NCBI GenBank assembly: GCA_020310875.1
Contig: CM035417.1
Span: 111,835,452-111,899,451, forward strand
Direction: 5' to 3'
From: Ceratopteris richardii
Taxonomy: Eukaryota > Streptophyta > Polypodiopsida > Polypodiales > Pteridaceae
DNA length: 64,000 nucleotides
Shown one piece after another: positions 31,466 to 43,387 of this stretch (positions are counted from its first letter, which is position 1; each line of letters begins with the position of its first letter). Both the position numbers and the translations under genes were made by a program. The notes under the pieces are model-generated. The model was not told the DNA's origin and did not search any database. It saw only the letters and a list, made by a program, of their open reading frames with translations.

Positions 31466-33088
31466 CCCCCTAGGAGTGATGCCGTGAACAAGGAGCTGGC
31501 ACTCATGTATACGGAAGTGCCAAGCTATGTGGAAATCACTCCACAAAAGGAAGTAAGCCCAAAGCTTTGCGGAAAGCTTCAAACCTCTCCCTAGGCAGGA
31601 TCTTCGTGAAAGGTCTGCAATGTCTCCTACATGGGCACATATGCCAAGCTGATCTCCCCTACAGAGCACCTCTCCCTGACATAATGATAATGCACCTCAA
31701 TGTGCTTAGTGCGAGCATGGAAGTTCCTTGTGGCTGCCAATGCGCTCTCATTTTCAGTCCAGATGGTGGTGGCAAAAGACTGACCAAGTCCCAAATCAGT
31801 CATAAGGTGTCTGAGCCACACACACACACACTCAATAATCGCTGTGAAAGCTTTTCTATACTCAGCCTCACGACTAGAAGTGGCCACAGTAGGCTGCTTC
31901 TTTCTCAACCAAGATATACATGAGCTACCAAGCATGAAGCAAAAGCCACTACTGGACACTCGAGTGGCATAGCAACCAGCCCAATCAGAGTCAAAAAAAG
32001 CATGCAAATCTAGTGTAAGTGATCCCCCCCTTGGGATAAACCATCCCAAGTAGCCGAGTACCACTCAAGTAGTGAGAGATGCACTTGACCGCCTACCAAT
32101 GCTTGACTCCTCTACAATGCATAAACTTGCTCATCTATGAAAAAACAAACTAGATATATGGCCGAGTAATGCATAAATAGATCAAGCATCCAACAACTTG
32201 CTGACAGAGATTAGCATCAAATGCATCTCTAGCATTGTGAAGACTCGGTCGTAGACCTGTCTCCATAGGAGTGACAATAGGTTTACAGTGTTCAAGGTCA
32301 AAATGCTGCAATAATGTGTCAATATATTTTATTTGAGACAAATCCATTCCACCATCAATGTGCATAAACTAAATGCCTGAATAATGATGCAAATGCCCTC
32401 AATCAGACATCTCAAATGAGGCATGTAAATCAGTCTTGAAATCAGCAATATGCTTCTCATGAGAACTAGTCAGCAACATGTCATCAACATACACCACAAT
32501 GATCAGAAGTATCTCACTATCACGCTTGACATATAAGGTGCTTTCAGTTGGACTATTCTCAAAACCATGTGCAATCAGATAGGCATGTATCTTTTCATAC
32601 AAAGCACATGGTGCTTGCTTTAAACCATATAATGCCTTCTCTAACCTGCACACATTGTTTTCATGCCCTTTTTGCACAAAGCCACAAGGCTGAAAAACAT
32701 ACACTTCTTCATGCAAGTCACCATTCAAAAACGTTGTTTTAATGTCCAACTGATGTACATTCCAACCATGATGAGCTGCAAGTGCACAGAGGCTACGAAC
32801 AGTAGTCATTCGACAAGTAGGAGCAAAGGTTTCATCAAAATCAATGCCTCTCTTCTCTACATAACCCTGCAACAAGCCTAGTTGTATACCTGTCAAATGT
32901 ACCATCAGGTTTACGCTTCAGCTTATATACCCACTTAGTCCCAATGTCCTTCTTTCCAGGAGGCACGTCACACAAAGACCAAGTATCATTCTTCATTATA
33001 GCATCATATTCAGATTTCATAACAGCCATCAAATTTTCTAGATTTTGTGCTTCATCAAACGAAACAGGCTGAGTCTCATCACAGAGAC
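31466..33088 (-). pseudogene. Copia A4 RT and RNase H
   Basis: Minus strand from 33088: SFDEAQNLENLMAVMKSEYD, KKDIGTKWVYKLKRKPDG (32841-33088), then RGIDFDETFAPTCRM, HQLDIKTTFLNGDLHEEVYV and VVYVDDMLL (32399-32905). The C-terminal RT part is at 32150-32365 and RNase H at 31627-32064 (DSDWAGCYATRVSSSGFCF, SSREAEYRKAF, HARTKHIEVHYHYVRER). Frames change at about 32395, 32150 and 31630. A5 inserted 5' of this segment, so RT is split from the rest of pol. Confidence 0.85.
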
Positions 33089-33302
33089 TGTTGGAGTTAG
33101 ACATCTGTGGAAGCATGCAAACAACACAAGGAAGAAGAAGAAGCTTGGAGATTCAGTATTACTAGAGAATGTACAAAGATAAGTAGCCCATTAGGGCAAT
33201 AAGCATATATACAAGCTGGGGGAAAAAACCTCCTAAAGAGGGAAAAAAGTACCCCGGCGGTCCTAGTGTGTTCACACACATCACGACCTAAATATATCAA
33301 CA
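33089..33302 (-). repeat. 3' LTR of copia A5
   Basis: 214 bp; shorter than its partner because of a deletion after AAGCTTGGAG. Confidence 0.9.
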
Positions 33303-33376
33303 AATCCTCCCTGGGAGTGATGCGATGAACAAGGAGCTCGTGCTCATGTATAAGGAAGTGCAAAGCTATGTGGAAA

Positions 33377-35021
33377 TCACTCCACAAAAGGAAGTAAGCC
33401 CAAATCTTTGCGAAAAACTTCAAACTTCTCCCTTGGCAGAGCCTTCGTGAAAAGGTCTGCAATATTCTCTTGCGTGGGCACATATGCCAAGCTGATCTCC
33501 CCAGCAGAGAACCTCTCCCTGACATAATGATAATGCACCTCAATGTGCTTAGTGCGAGCATGGAACACAGGGTTCCTCGCAACTGTCAAGGCGCTCTGAC
33601 TGTCAGTGAAGATGGTGGTGGCAGAAGACTAACCAACACCCAAATCAGCCATAAGGAGTCTCAGCCACACACACTCAACAGTAGCTGTGAAAGCTATCCT
33701 ATACTCAGCCTCACGACTGGAAATGGCCACAGTAAGCTGCTTCTTGCTCAACCAAGATATACATGAGCTGCCAAGCATGAAGCAAAAGCCACTAGTGGAC
33801 ACACGAGTGTCATAGCAACCAACCCAATCAGAGTCAAAAAAAGCATGCAAATCTGGTGGTAGTGATCCCCCCTTGGGATAAAACAACCCAAGTAGCCGAG
33901 TACCACTCAAGTAGCGAAAGATGCGCTTAACCGCCTCCCAATGCTTGACTCTTGGGCAATGCATAAACCTACTCATCTGTGAGATAGTAAATTGAATATC
34001 TGGCGGAGTAATGCATACGTAAATCAAGCATCCAACAGCCGACTGATAGAGAACAGCATCAAATGCATCTCCAGCATCATGAAGACTCAACCATAAACCT
34101 GTCCCCATAAGAGTGGCAATAGGCTTAAAGTCTTCAAGGCCAAAATGCTGCAATAATGTGTCAATATATTTTGTTTGACACAAAGCCATTCCACCATCAA
34201 CTTGCATAAACTGAATGCCCAAATAGTGATGCAAATGCCCAAAATCAAACATCATGCAAATCAGCCTTAAAATCATTAATATGCTTCTCAATAGGACCAG
34301 TGAGCAGCATGTCGTCAACATAGACAACAATGATCAGAAGCGCATCATTAGCACGCTTAACATATAAGGTGCTTTCAGTTGGACTGTTTTCAAAACCATG
34401 TGCAATCAGATAGACATGTATCTTCTCATACCAAACACGTGGTGTTTGCTTTAAACCATATAATGCCTTCTTTAACCTGCACAACTAGTTTTCATGCCTT
34501 TTCTGCACAAAGCCATGGGGCTGGAAAACATACACTTCTTCATGCAAGCCACCATTCAAAAATGTTGTTTTAATGTCCAGCTGATGTATATTCCAACCAT
34601 GATGAGCTGCAAGTGCACAGATGCTACGAACAGTAGTCATTCGGCAAGTACGTGCAAAGGTATCATCAAAATCAATGCCTCTTTCCTGTGCATAACCCTT
34701 TGCATTAAGCCTAGCCTTATACCTCTTAACTGTACCATCAGGCTTACGCTTGAGCTTGTATACCCACTTAGTCCCAATGGCCTTCTTGCGAGGAGGCAAG
34801 TGACATAAAGACCAAGTATCATTCTTCATTATAGCATCATATTTAAATTGCATAACAGCCATCCAATTTTCTGAATTTTTTGCTTCATTAAATGAAACAG
34901 GCTCATTCTCATCACAGAGACTAGATGCAGCCATAACATAGAAATCTGATGCAAAAGAGACACTATGAGAGCCTGAACGAGTACGATATGACAGAGGTGC
35001 ATCTAATTTGCTGTCATGCAA
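33377..35021 (-). pseudogene. Copia A5 RT and RNase H
   Basis: RT begins in the 178-codon open piece 34485-35021 (NSENWMAVMQFKY, KKAIGTKWVYKLKRKPDG, HQLDIKTTFLNGGLHEEVYV). A TAG ends it, then the same frame continues 34245-34484 with ALYGLKQTPRVWYEKIH and VVYVDDMLL. A deletion near 34250 shifts into 33629-34330 (HLHHYLGIQFMQVDGG, DSDWVGCYDTRVSTSGFCF, SSREAEYRIAF). A further stop precedes the RNase H end at 33377-33589 (HARTKHIEVHYHYVRERF, IADLFTKALPREKFE). Close to intact but interrupted at least three times. Confidence 0.88.
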
Positions 35022-35033
35022 AGTCTACACCAG

Positions 35034-36304
35034 CTATTTTGGCATAGTTTTTACGTGCTCAATATCAACTCTCTCATCAACTAGTGCATCATGTAAATCT
35101 GCATCAGAAATGGAATGATCTACATCATCACATGAAACTTGCAAAGGTTGAGAAGTTGCCTCATTAGGACCAGCACTAGACTGTCCACCTGTAAAAAGAG
35201 GCAGCAAAGTATCATACATGTCTTTGGAGCTAACAAATGTCTTCTTAGTACATGAAAACAATGGTTGAATAGAATCTTCCACAAAAACAACATCACGGCT
35301 AACTAGAATGCGTTTAATCTATGGATGATACAGACGATAGCCTTTACTTTCAGAACTGTACCCAACAAAAATATATTTTACTCCTTTATCATCTAATTTT
35401 CTATGATGTTGTTCAGGCACTAATGCATATGCCAAAGAACCAAAAACACACAGATGAGCAACAGATGGCTTGCGATCATGCCAAGCCTCATATGCAGTGA
35501 TAGATTGCAGCGCTTTAGTGGGACACCTGTTCAGTACATATGCTGCACACATGACAGCCTCAAGCCAGAAACTATGTGGTAAGCCTGACTCTTGACCATA
35601 CACCTTGCCATCTCCATGAGTGACCTGTTCTTTCGTTCAGCAACTCCATTTTGTTGAGGTGTATACGGCATTGTACACTCGTGTTTTATCCCACGTTTAG
35701 CCAGAAATGCATTAAAATCAGAAGACATATATTCCCCCCCTCGATCAGAACGGAGGGTGCCTATTTTACATGCTGATAGATTTTAAGCCAAAAGCAAAAA
35801 CCGTTTGAAGCACATGAATACTTCGGACTTTGCCTTCAATGGATATACCCATGCATGCTTTGAAAAATCATCGATGAAAGTCACGAAATAAAGATAATTC
35901 TCAAAAGAAGGTGTCCGCATAGGACCACAGACATCACTATGTACAAGATGCAATTTCTGAGTAGCCCGAACTGAACCATCTTTTGGAAAGGATAAACGCT
36001 GCATTTTGCCCAAAATACAGCCCTCACAAACATGTTTTCCAGGTGCCTCAAGTTTGGACAAAGAGGACACCATTTCAGATTTCTGCAGGCATAGCAAACT
36101 AGCAAAATTCAGATGACCAAATCATGCATGCCAAAGCTTTGCATCTGACATAGCTTGAGAATCATTTAGTGCATATGCCAAGTCATTTACAGATCTTTCA
36201 TAGTCTATGAGCTTATACAGCCCACGACATAAAATGTCAAAAGTAATAATCACATCGCCATTTGACAGATCATGAACTATACACCTCTCATTAACAAATT
36301 TCAC
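35034..36304 (-). pseudogene. Copia A5 GAG-pre-integrase and integrase
   Basis: Pieces from 36304 downward: FVNERCIVHDLSNGDVIITF (36122-36304), then EAPGKHVCEGCILGKMQRL and LVHSDVCGPMRTPSF with FIDDFSKHAWVYPLKAKSEV (35783-36097). The catalytic Glu region follows in 35531-35728 (PYTPQQNGVAERKNRS). The C-terminal domain is at 35319-35603 (AYEAWHDRKPSVAHLCVFG, FVGYSSESKGYRLYH) and the linker to RT at 35034-35282. The second catalytic Asp region lies near 35745 (between pieces). Frame breaks separate the pieces. Confidence 0.85.
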
Positions 36305-36408
36305 AACTAAGCCAATCTTGGCTAATTAAGAAACTGATAATTGGTTCTTCTTGATCCCTGGCACAAATAAAGCATCTAAAAAAGTGAAAGAACTACCATC
36401 AGCAGTAG

Positions 36409-37626
36409 TCAAAATGATCTTACCAACTCCCATAACAGGATAAGAGGAGTTGTTGGCACATGTAACAGTATTACCTGTAGGGGCAGGCTCGAGTGAGAGA
36501 AGAAACAGTGCTGCGAGGTACTATGTTTGGTCACCCCACTGTCAAAGAACCAAACATCTGAGTCTACTGCAGACATGCATTGCTCATGAGAAGATGGGTC
36601 AAAACTACAAACAGTAGTAAACGCCCATTCTTCTTCCTGCACAAGATTAGCAGACTCCGTTTTTGGTGTAGAGGCTTCTGCAATAACTATTCCAGCCTCT
36701 TTCTTCTTTGCCTCTTTTGCAGCCAGTTTTGGACACTTATTTATGATTTGATCATTCCCTTTACAGTACTTACAAAACAATTTATTGTTTTTTGATTTTT
36801 TCTCATCTTTTTCTTGGTTCTTCAAATGTGCAGCATTTGCAGATTTCTGCTTACTAGTAGAAGAGCTTCATTTTCCTTCTTCCTTCTGACTAGCCAAGAA
36901 AGCTTTATCTACAACACGCATAATGGACCTGTTCTGTCTGGACTGATGTTCTTGCAATAGAACAAAGACTAATTGCTCAAATGACAAGGCATTTGGATTG
37001 CCTTTCATCATCAACCGAAGAGTAGAAGCAAAACTCTAATATGAATCAGGAAGACCATTCAAAACGGTCTGCACAAGTGAGCTATCTGGTATAACCTCAT
37101 CAGCAGAAATCAATTGTTCCTTCAAGTCTTTGATCTTTGTTAGGAAACTGTCCATAGAATCACCTTCATTCATGTGCTCACTCTCCAACTGTTTTCAGAG
37201 GTAAGCTACACGAGCCTCATTCCTAGCTTGGTACAATGTGGTAAGTGTATCCCAAGCATCCTTAGTTGTTCTACAAGAGCGAATATGAGGAATAATGGCA
37301 CGTTTGACAGGCAAAGCGATCAATGCATGTGCTTGGGCATCTCTACCATCCTAATGAATCTGCTCTGCAGTACGTGCAGTAGAAATCACAGCACGAACAG
37401 GAATATGTAGAATATCATCATCTTCGACATCTTTTGCATCAGCTTCAGTACCTATAATTGTAACAGTTACATGTGTGATAAGACGTTTCTCGAGACCTTG
37501 CACAATGTTCCACAATACTTTTGCAACCAACACGTGTCGCATCATATAAGCCCATAACGGGTAGCTGGTACCATCCAACTTATCCTCAACAGCCAACATA
37601 CGGAATACATCACTGCTTTCACCCAT
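36409..37626 (-). pseudogene. Copia A5 gag and protease
   Basis: ATG at 37626-37624 starts MGESSDVFRMLAVEDKLDGT and stays open to 37351. Later gag pieces are frameshifted (about 36840-37350, with stops near 37180 and 37038). The 36409-36825 piece carries the zinc knuckle (CKYCKGNDQIINKC; the His ligand is Gln) and the protease site WFFDSGVTKH (D-S-G). The family has His in the knuckle in A2. The frame is lost after the protease at about 36500. Confidence 0.85.
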
Positions 37627-37922
37627 GGCCGGTGACTAAAATACCTTGATGCCAAAAATTGACTGTACCTAAAAAAGTTGAACAAAACTGCCTAGACGAA
37701 TTTTGCTAGACCTATAGCAGAATTCGAGATGCTTATACTGGCGAACAGAAGCTGGTATATACCTTTGGCACAAAAAGACTTTAATAGCCTACGCAAGCGT
37801 TGTGATAGTGCATTCGGAGGCCGAAACGAGCTCAAATCGTTGAGTATGCTCACCAAAATTCGTGCGATTCTGAGACTGCAAACGGAGGAGTGTGGACGGT
37901 GTCCTAGATGAAGCGACAACCT

Positions 37923-37934
37923 GCTCTGATACCA
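37923..37934 (-). other. Primer-binding site of copia A5
   Basis: Minus strand TGGTATCAGAGC, perfect initiator tRNA-Met type site, 2 bp from the LTR. Confidence 0.88.
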
Positions 37935-37936
37935 AT

Positions 37937-38166
37937 TGTTGGAGTTAGATGTCTGCGGAAGCACGCAAATAGCACAAGGAAGAAGAAGAAGCTTGGAGCA
38001 CAACACACAATACTAAATGTATTACTAGAGAATGTACAAAGATAAGTAGCCCATTAGGGCAATAGGCATATATACAAGCCGGGGGAAGAAAACCTCCTAA
38101 AGAGCAAAAAAAGTATCCCGATGGCCCTAGTATGTTCACACACATCACTACCTAAATATATCAACA
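37937..38166 (-). repeat. 5' LTR of copia A5
   Basis: 230 bp with TGTTG...CAACA ends. Confidence 0.92.
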
Positions 38167-38171
38167 GAGAT

Positions 38172-39545
38172 AAGATGTCGCCATAGCATAACAATCTGAT
38201 GCAAAAGAGGCACTATGAGAGCCTAAGCAAGTACGATATGACAGAGGTGCATCTAATTTGCTGTCAATCAAAAAAGTCTGCACTAGCCATTTTGGCATAG
38301 TTTTGCCTCCTCAATATCAACTCCCTCATCAACAAGTGCATCATGTAAATTTGCATAAAAAATGTAATGATCTACATCATCATATGAAACCTGCAAAGGC
38401 TGAGAAGTTGCCTCATTAGGACCAACACTAGACTGTACACCTATAAAAAGAGGGAGCAAAGTATCAGACATGTCTTTGGAGCTAAAAAATGTCTCCTTAG
38501 TACATGAAAACAATGATTGAATAGTATCTTCCACAAGAACAACATCACAACTAACTAGAATACATTTAGTATGTGGATGATATAGACAATAGCCTTTACT
38601 TTCAGAACTGCACCCAATAAAAATACATTTTATTGCTTTATCATCCAATTTTCTGCGATGTTGTTCAGGCACTAATACATATGCCAAACAACTAAAAATG
38701 CACAAATGAGCAAGAGATGGCTTGCAATCATGCCAAGCCTCATATGGAGTGATAGACTACAGTGCTTTAGTGGGACACCTGTTAAGTACATATGCTGCAC
38801 ACATGACAAGGTCAAGCCAGAAACTATGTGGTAAAGCCTAACTCTTGACCATACATCTCGCCATCTCCATGACGTGAGCTGTTCTTTTGTTTAGCAACTC
38901 CATTCTTTTGAGGTGTATACGGCACTGTACACTAGTGTTTCTATCCCACGTTCAGCTTGAAATGCATTAAAATCAAAAGACATATATCCCCCCCTTCCCT
39001 CGATCAGAATGGAGGGTGCCCATTTTACATGCTGACAAAATTTTAGCCAAAATCAAAAACTGTTTGAAGCACATGAGTACTTCAGAATTTTCCTTCAATG
39101 GATATACCCATGCATGCATGGAGAAATCATCAATGAAAGTCACAAAGTAAAGATAATTTCCAAAAGAAGGTGTTTGCATAGGACCACATACATCACTATG
39201 TATAAGCTATAATTTCTAAGTAGCCCGAACTAAACCATCTTTTGGAAAGGAGGAATGCTACATTTTGCCCGAAATACAACCTTTACAAACATGTTTTCCA
39301 AGTTCCTCAAGTTTGGTCAAAGAGAACACCATTTCATATTTCTATAGGTGTAGCAAACTAGAAAAATACAGATGACCAAAGTGTGGATGCTAGAGCTTTG
39401 CATCTGACATAGCATGAGAATCATGTACTACACATGCGGAATCATTTATAGATCTTTTGTAGTCTATGAGATTATACAACCCACGACATAAAATGCCAGA
39501 AGCAATAATCATGTCGCCATTTGACAGATCATGAACTATACATCT
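38172..39545 (-). pseudogene. Copia A4 integrase
   Basis: Minus strand pieces: GAG-pre-integrase text with many stops (about 39240-39545), MQTPSFGNYLYFVTFIDDFS with HAWVYPLKENSEV (38973-39179), and the C-terminal domain (38283-38705: KCIFIGCSSESKGYCLYH). It is more degraded than the A5 equivalent. It continues across the A5 insertion into the RT part at 33088. Confidence 0.78.
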
Positions 39546-39580
39546 GTCATCAATAAATTTCACAACCAAGCCAATCTTGG

Positions 39581-40885
39581 CTAATGCAAAAACTGATAAC
39601 AGATTTTCTTGATCCTTGGCACAAACAAAGCATTTGACAAAGTGAAAGAACTACCATCAATAGTAGCCAAAGTGATCTTACCAACTCCCATAACAAGATA
39701 AGATGAGTTGTTGCCACATGTAACAGTATTCCCTGTAGGGGTAGGCTCAAGTGAAGAGAAGAACCTGTGTTGCGAGGTAATATGTTTGGTCGCCCCACTA
39801 TCAAGGTACAAAACATCCGAGTCTACTGCAGACATGCACTGCTCATGAGAAGATGAGCCAAAATTGCAAACAGTAGTAAACATCCATTCTTCTTCCTGCA
39901 CAAGATTAGCAAACTTTGTTTTTGGTGTAGAGGCCTCTACAACAACCATTCCAGCCTCTTTCTTCTTTGCCTCTTTAGCAGCCAGTTTTGGACATTTCTT
40001 TATGATAGGATCATTTCCTTTATAGTACTTGCAAAACAATTTCTGCTTTTCTCTTTTTTTTTCATCTTTGTCTTCCCTTTTTTATTGTGCAGAATTAGCA
40101 GATTTTTGCTTACTAATTGAAGAGCTCCATTTTTCTTTGCCCTTCTAACTAGCCAGGAAAGCTTGATCTGCAACACGGATAATGGACCTATTCTGCCTGG
40201 ACTGATCCTCCTCCAACAGAATAAAGATGAACTCCTCAAATGACAAGGCATTTGGATTTCCTTTCATCATCAACCAAAGAGTAGAAGCAAAGCTATCATA
40301 TGAATCATGAAGACCATTCAGAATGGTCTGCACAACTGAGCTATCTAGTATAACGTCATGAGAAAAAATCAAATGTTCCTTCAAGTCTTTGATCTTTGTT
40401 AGAAAACTGTCCATAGAATTACCTTCATTCATGTGCTCACTCTCCAATTGTTTTCAGAGGTAAGCAACACGAGCCTCATTCCTAGCTTGGTACAATGTGG
40501 TAAGTGTATCCCAAGCATCTTTAGCTATTCTTCAAGAGCAAATGTGAGGAATAATGGCACGTTTGATAGACAAAGCTATCCATGCATGTGCCTCGGCATC
40601 TCTATGATCCCAACGAATTTGATCTACAATAGGTGCAGCAGAAACCATAGCATGAACAGGAATATGCAGGATATCATCATCTTCGATACCTTTTGCATCA
40701 ACTTCAATACCTACAGTTGTAACAGTTGTAGGTGTGTTAGGATATTTTTCAACACCCTGCACAATGTTCCACAGTCCTTTTGCAACCAATACGTGTCACA
40801 TCATATAAGCCCACAACGGGTAGTTGGTACCATCCAACTTATCCTCAACAACCAACATACGAAATATATCACTCCTTTCAACCAT
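39581..40885 (-). pseudogene. Copia A4 gag and protease
   Basis: ATG at 40885-40883 (MVERSDIFRMLVVEDKLDGT). A TGA follows soon after the W-A-Y-M-M segment, but 40532-40789 is then open (VAKGLWNIVQGVEKYP, IRWDHRDAEAHAWIALS). 40145-40447 carries MNEGNSMDSFLTKIKDLKEH. 39581-40039 carries a damaged knuckle (CKYYKGNDPIIKKC, two ligands replaced) and the protease site VLYLDSGATKHIT. Stops separate these pieces. Confidence 0.83.
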
Positions 40886-41142
40886 GGCGGGTGACTAAAA
40901 TACCTTGATGCAGAAAATTGAATGTATCTCAAAAAGTTGAACAGAACTGCCTACACAAATTCTGCTAAACCTATAGCAGACTTCAAGACGCTTATACTGG
41001 CCATCCGCAACTGGTATATAACTTTGGCACAAAAAGATGAAATAGCCTGCACAAGCACTACGATAGTGCGCACCAAAATTCATGTGATTCTGAGACTACA
41101 ACCGGAGAGGAGTCGACGATGCCTTAGATGAAGTGGTGACCT

Positions 41143-41154
41143 GCTCTGATACCA
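41143..41154 (-). other. Primer-binding site of copia A4
   Basis: Minus strand TGGTATCAGAGC, 2 bp from the 5' LTR. Confidence 0.88.
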
Positions 41155-41156
41155 AT

Positions 41157-41385
41157 TGTTGAAGATAGACGTCTGCAAAAGCACGCGAACAACACAAGGA
41201 AGAAGAAAAAGCTTGGAGCACAACACACAATACTGAATGTATTACTAGAAAATGTTCAAAGATAAGTAGCCCGTTAGGGCAATAGGCGTATATACAAGCT
41301 AGGGAAAAAAACCTCCTAAAGAGAGAAAAAAGTACCCCGGTGGTTCTAGTGTGCTCACACACATCACTACCTAAATATATCAACA
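41157..41385 (-). repeat. 5' LTR of copia A4
   Basis: 229 bp, ends in CAACA before the TGTAT duplication. Confidence 0.92.
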
Positions 41386-41390
41386 TGTAT

Positions 41391-43382
41391 GCATGTATGC
41401 TTGACTATTTGATGTCTCCTAGGGTTATGCCTATGTTTTGTGAAATAGTCTAAGTATATGGATACACTTATGTGTATGGATATGAGTGTTTCTTAATGTA
41501 TTTGTGTTATAAGTGTGAGTGCTTATAAATGGTGTGTGTACATACATTTTGTATGTTCATTTATGTATCTATCTATGTGTGTGTATGTATCTAGTAATAC
41601 ATGTAAGTTTTGTGCATGTGAACCTAATAAATATATGTACATAAAACTCCTTAATTATAAAGTAAAACTATTAAAACATTATAAAATAAAAAGCAAAAAC
41701 AAATAAAACCAAAAACAAAACAGATTAATAAGAAATAAATATGTGGCTGATTGTGAATACGTATACGTGCGCATATATTGTGATTAGAAGTAGGTATGCA
41801 TGATTGATACGGGTTTAGAAAGTTTCCTTTTGACAGTTATTAGCATGGAGAGGACGTGTTGAAGATTCTGGAGGAGGAACGTCTTGATCTAGGAGGCACA
41901 AACGTTGATAAGAGGAGGGAGGAAGATTTTGCCTCCCCTCACTTGTTGTTGCTTGATGCACGCATGCTGTGAAGGTCGCTTTGATGAAAGAGTTTCCAGA
42001 AGATTGTTCTTGAAGTAATGATTAGAAGTGAAAAATGGTGGTTGGGGGCATACAACTCAGGAATACAATAACGTAGCCGTAAATCTTCAGCGCAAGGGAA
42101 TCGTATCTTCTTACTTCTACAGCTTGGGTTTCGAGCCGAGGAAGAGAATTAATAGTCACTGTGTCAAGTTTGCACTATTAAGCAGATACTCATTTTGATG
42201 AGATCACTGAGGATGCATATCAAAAATTAACAATGCATTTTGGTGACACTTCTCACTTTTTTTACAACATCGCTCTAACGTTCCAGATTTCTCTCACAAC
42301 CGCAATCCATATATGCTAGCAAACATAGAAAGAAGTTGTATGCGATACTCAAAATTGAATCGCCTGACGTAACTCTTTCTTTCTCACTCTGTTCATAGCA
42401 AGGTCGATCTGAATCTATGAGAGAAACAACGAGTGATAGTATCAACTATCAGAATGGAAGTTATGCAAGAGCGGTGATTACTTTTTAAGTAATTTTTATA
42501 TCCTCCTATGTTATGTCTTCTTTTGCATAATTCTTGATATAGTCCAAAGCTTATGTGTTTGATATGCACTGCATGAAGGTTCATTAGTAATGTGTTCATA
42601 GCAGCGAATATGTCAAAAAGTATGAATGTTTTCTAGCAATACTCGAAAGATTAGCAATGAAGATAAAACTGTGTTAGATCCTTTATAAATCCTATTTCTT
42701 GAAAATATCGTTCTTGTGCAGAGAAAATCAAACACAAATCTGACAGACTACTTTATTTTGTGCATTTGTTTGCAAGGTAATTATTTTATTATCCTCTCCA
42801 GGAAGAATTGTCGATATATGCCACTGTAAATGCATCTATTTATATGACTATGCTAATCATAAGTTTGGGTAGCTCGGATGACCATATGTGATGCTGATGT
42901 CTGAGAACCACAATTATTTGAACTACATCAGAAAGGTTTGGAGTATTCTATTGTGTTATGTTTGAAGAAGATTTGATGATTGCTTTACTGTTTGCAAACT
43001 GCACGTACTGTTTGCTTGTATTTGATTAGGCCGGTCATATGATGCTGCAAGGATCAAGCGCAGAATTCAATATTGATTAGTAAATATTCCAATTGTATTT
43101 CTGATATATTTGAGAATGGAATTGTAGTATGAAGGGCAGAATAACTACGTTTTTGTTTGCTCCACGGACCTTGATTTCACACAGATTTTGATTTGACGAA
43201 TCTTTGATATTTGTTTCCGGTATAAGCGCATGAGTATTAGTGTTTTTAGTCCACTAACTTTTCATGGGAGTTTGATCTTCTGAAGATTTTTCATCACATC
43301 TTTGAGTCGCTGGAGGAATAGAACGACATTACACATGGAACTTAGGATATATGCAGATTTTGGCCTACCATTCAAATGACAA
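41391..43382. other. Gene-free stretch between copia A4 and copia B
   Basis: 41391-41640 is rich in TATG/TGTG steps (low complexity, not a clean microsatellite). The remainder has no supported ORF; 42000-43382 contains no motif I can assign. Confidence 0.45.
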
Positions 43383-43387
43383 AGATT

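Larger units (their letters stand above)
33089..38166 (-). mobile_element. Copia family A, copy A5, nested in A4
   Basis: 5,078 bp with LTRs at 33089-33302 and 37937-38166. Flanking 5 bp repeats GAGAC (33084-33088) and GAGAT (38167-38171) differ by one C/T transition. A4 coding sequence rejoins across it. Complete in structure (gag to RNase H) but frameshifted in several places. Confidence 0.93.
31241..41385 (-). mobile_element. Copia family A, copy A4, carrying copy A5
   Basis: LTRs at 31241-31465 and 41157-41385, flanked by perfect 5 bp repeats TGTAT (31236-31240 and 41386-41390). Without the nested A5 (33089-38166 plus its 5 bp duplication) it is about 5.06 kb, the family size. Order on the minus strand from 40885: gag, PR, IN, RT, RNase H. 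Confidence 0.93.
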
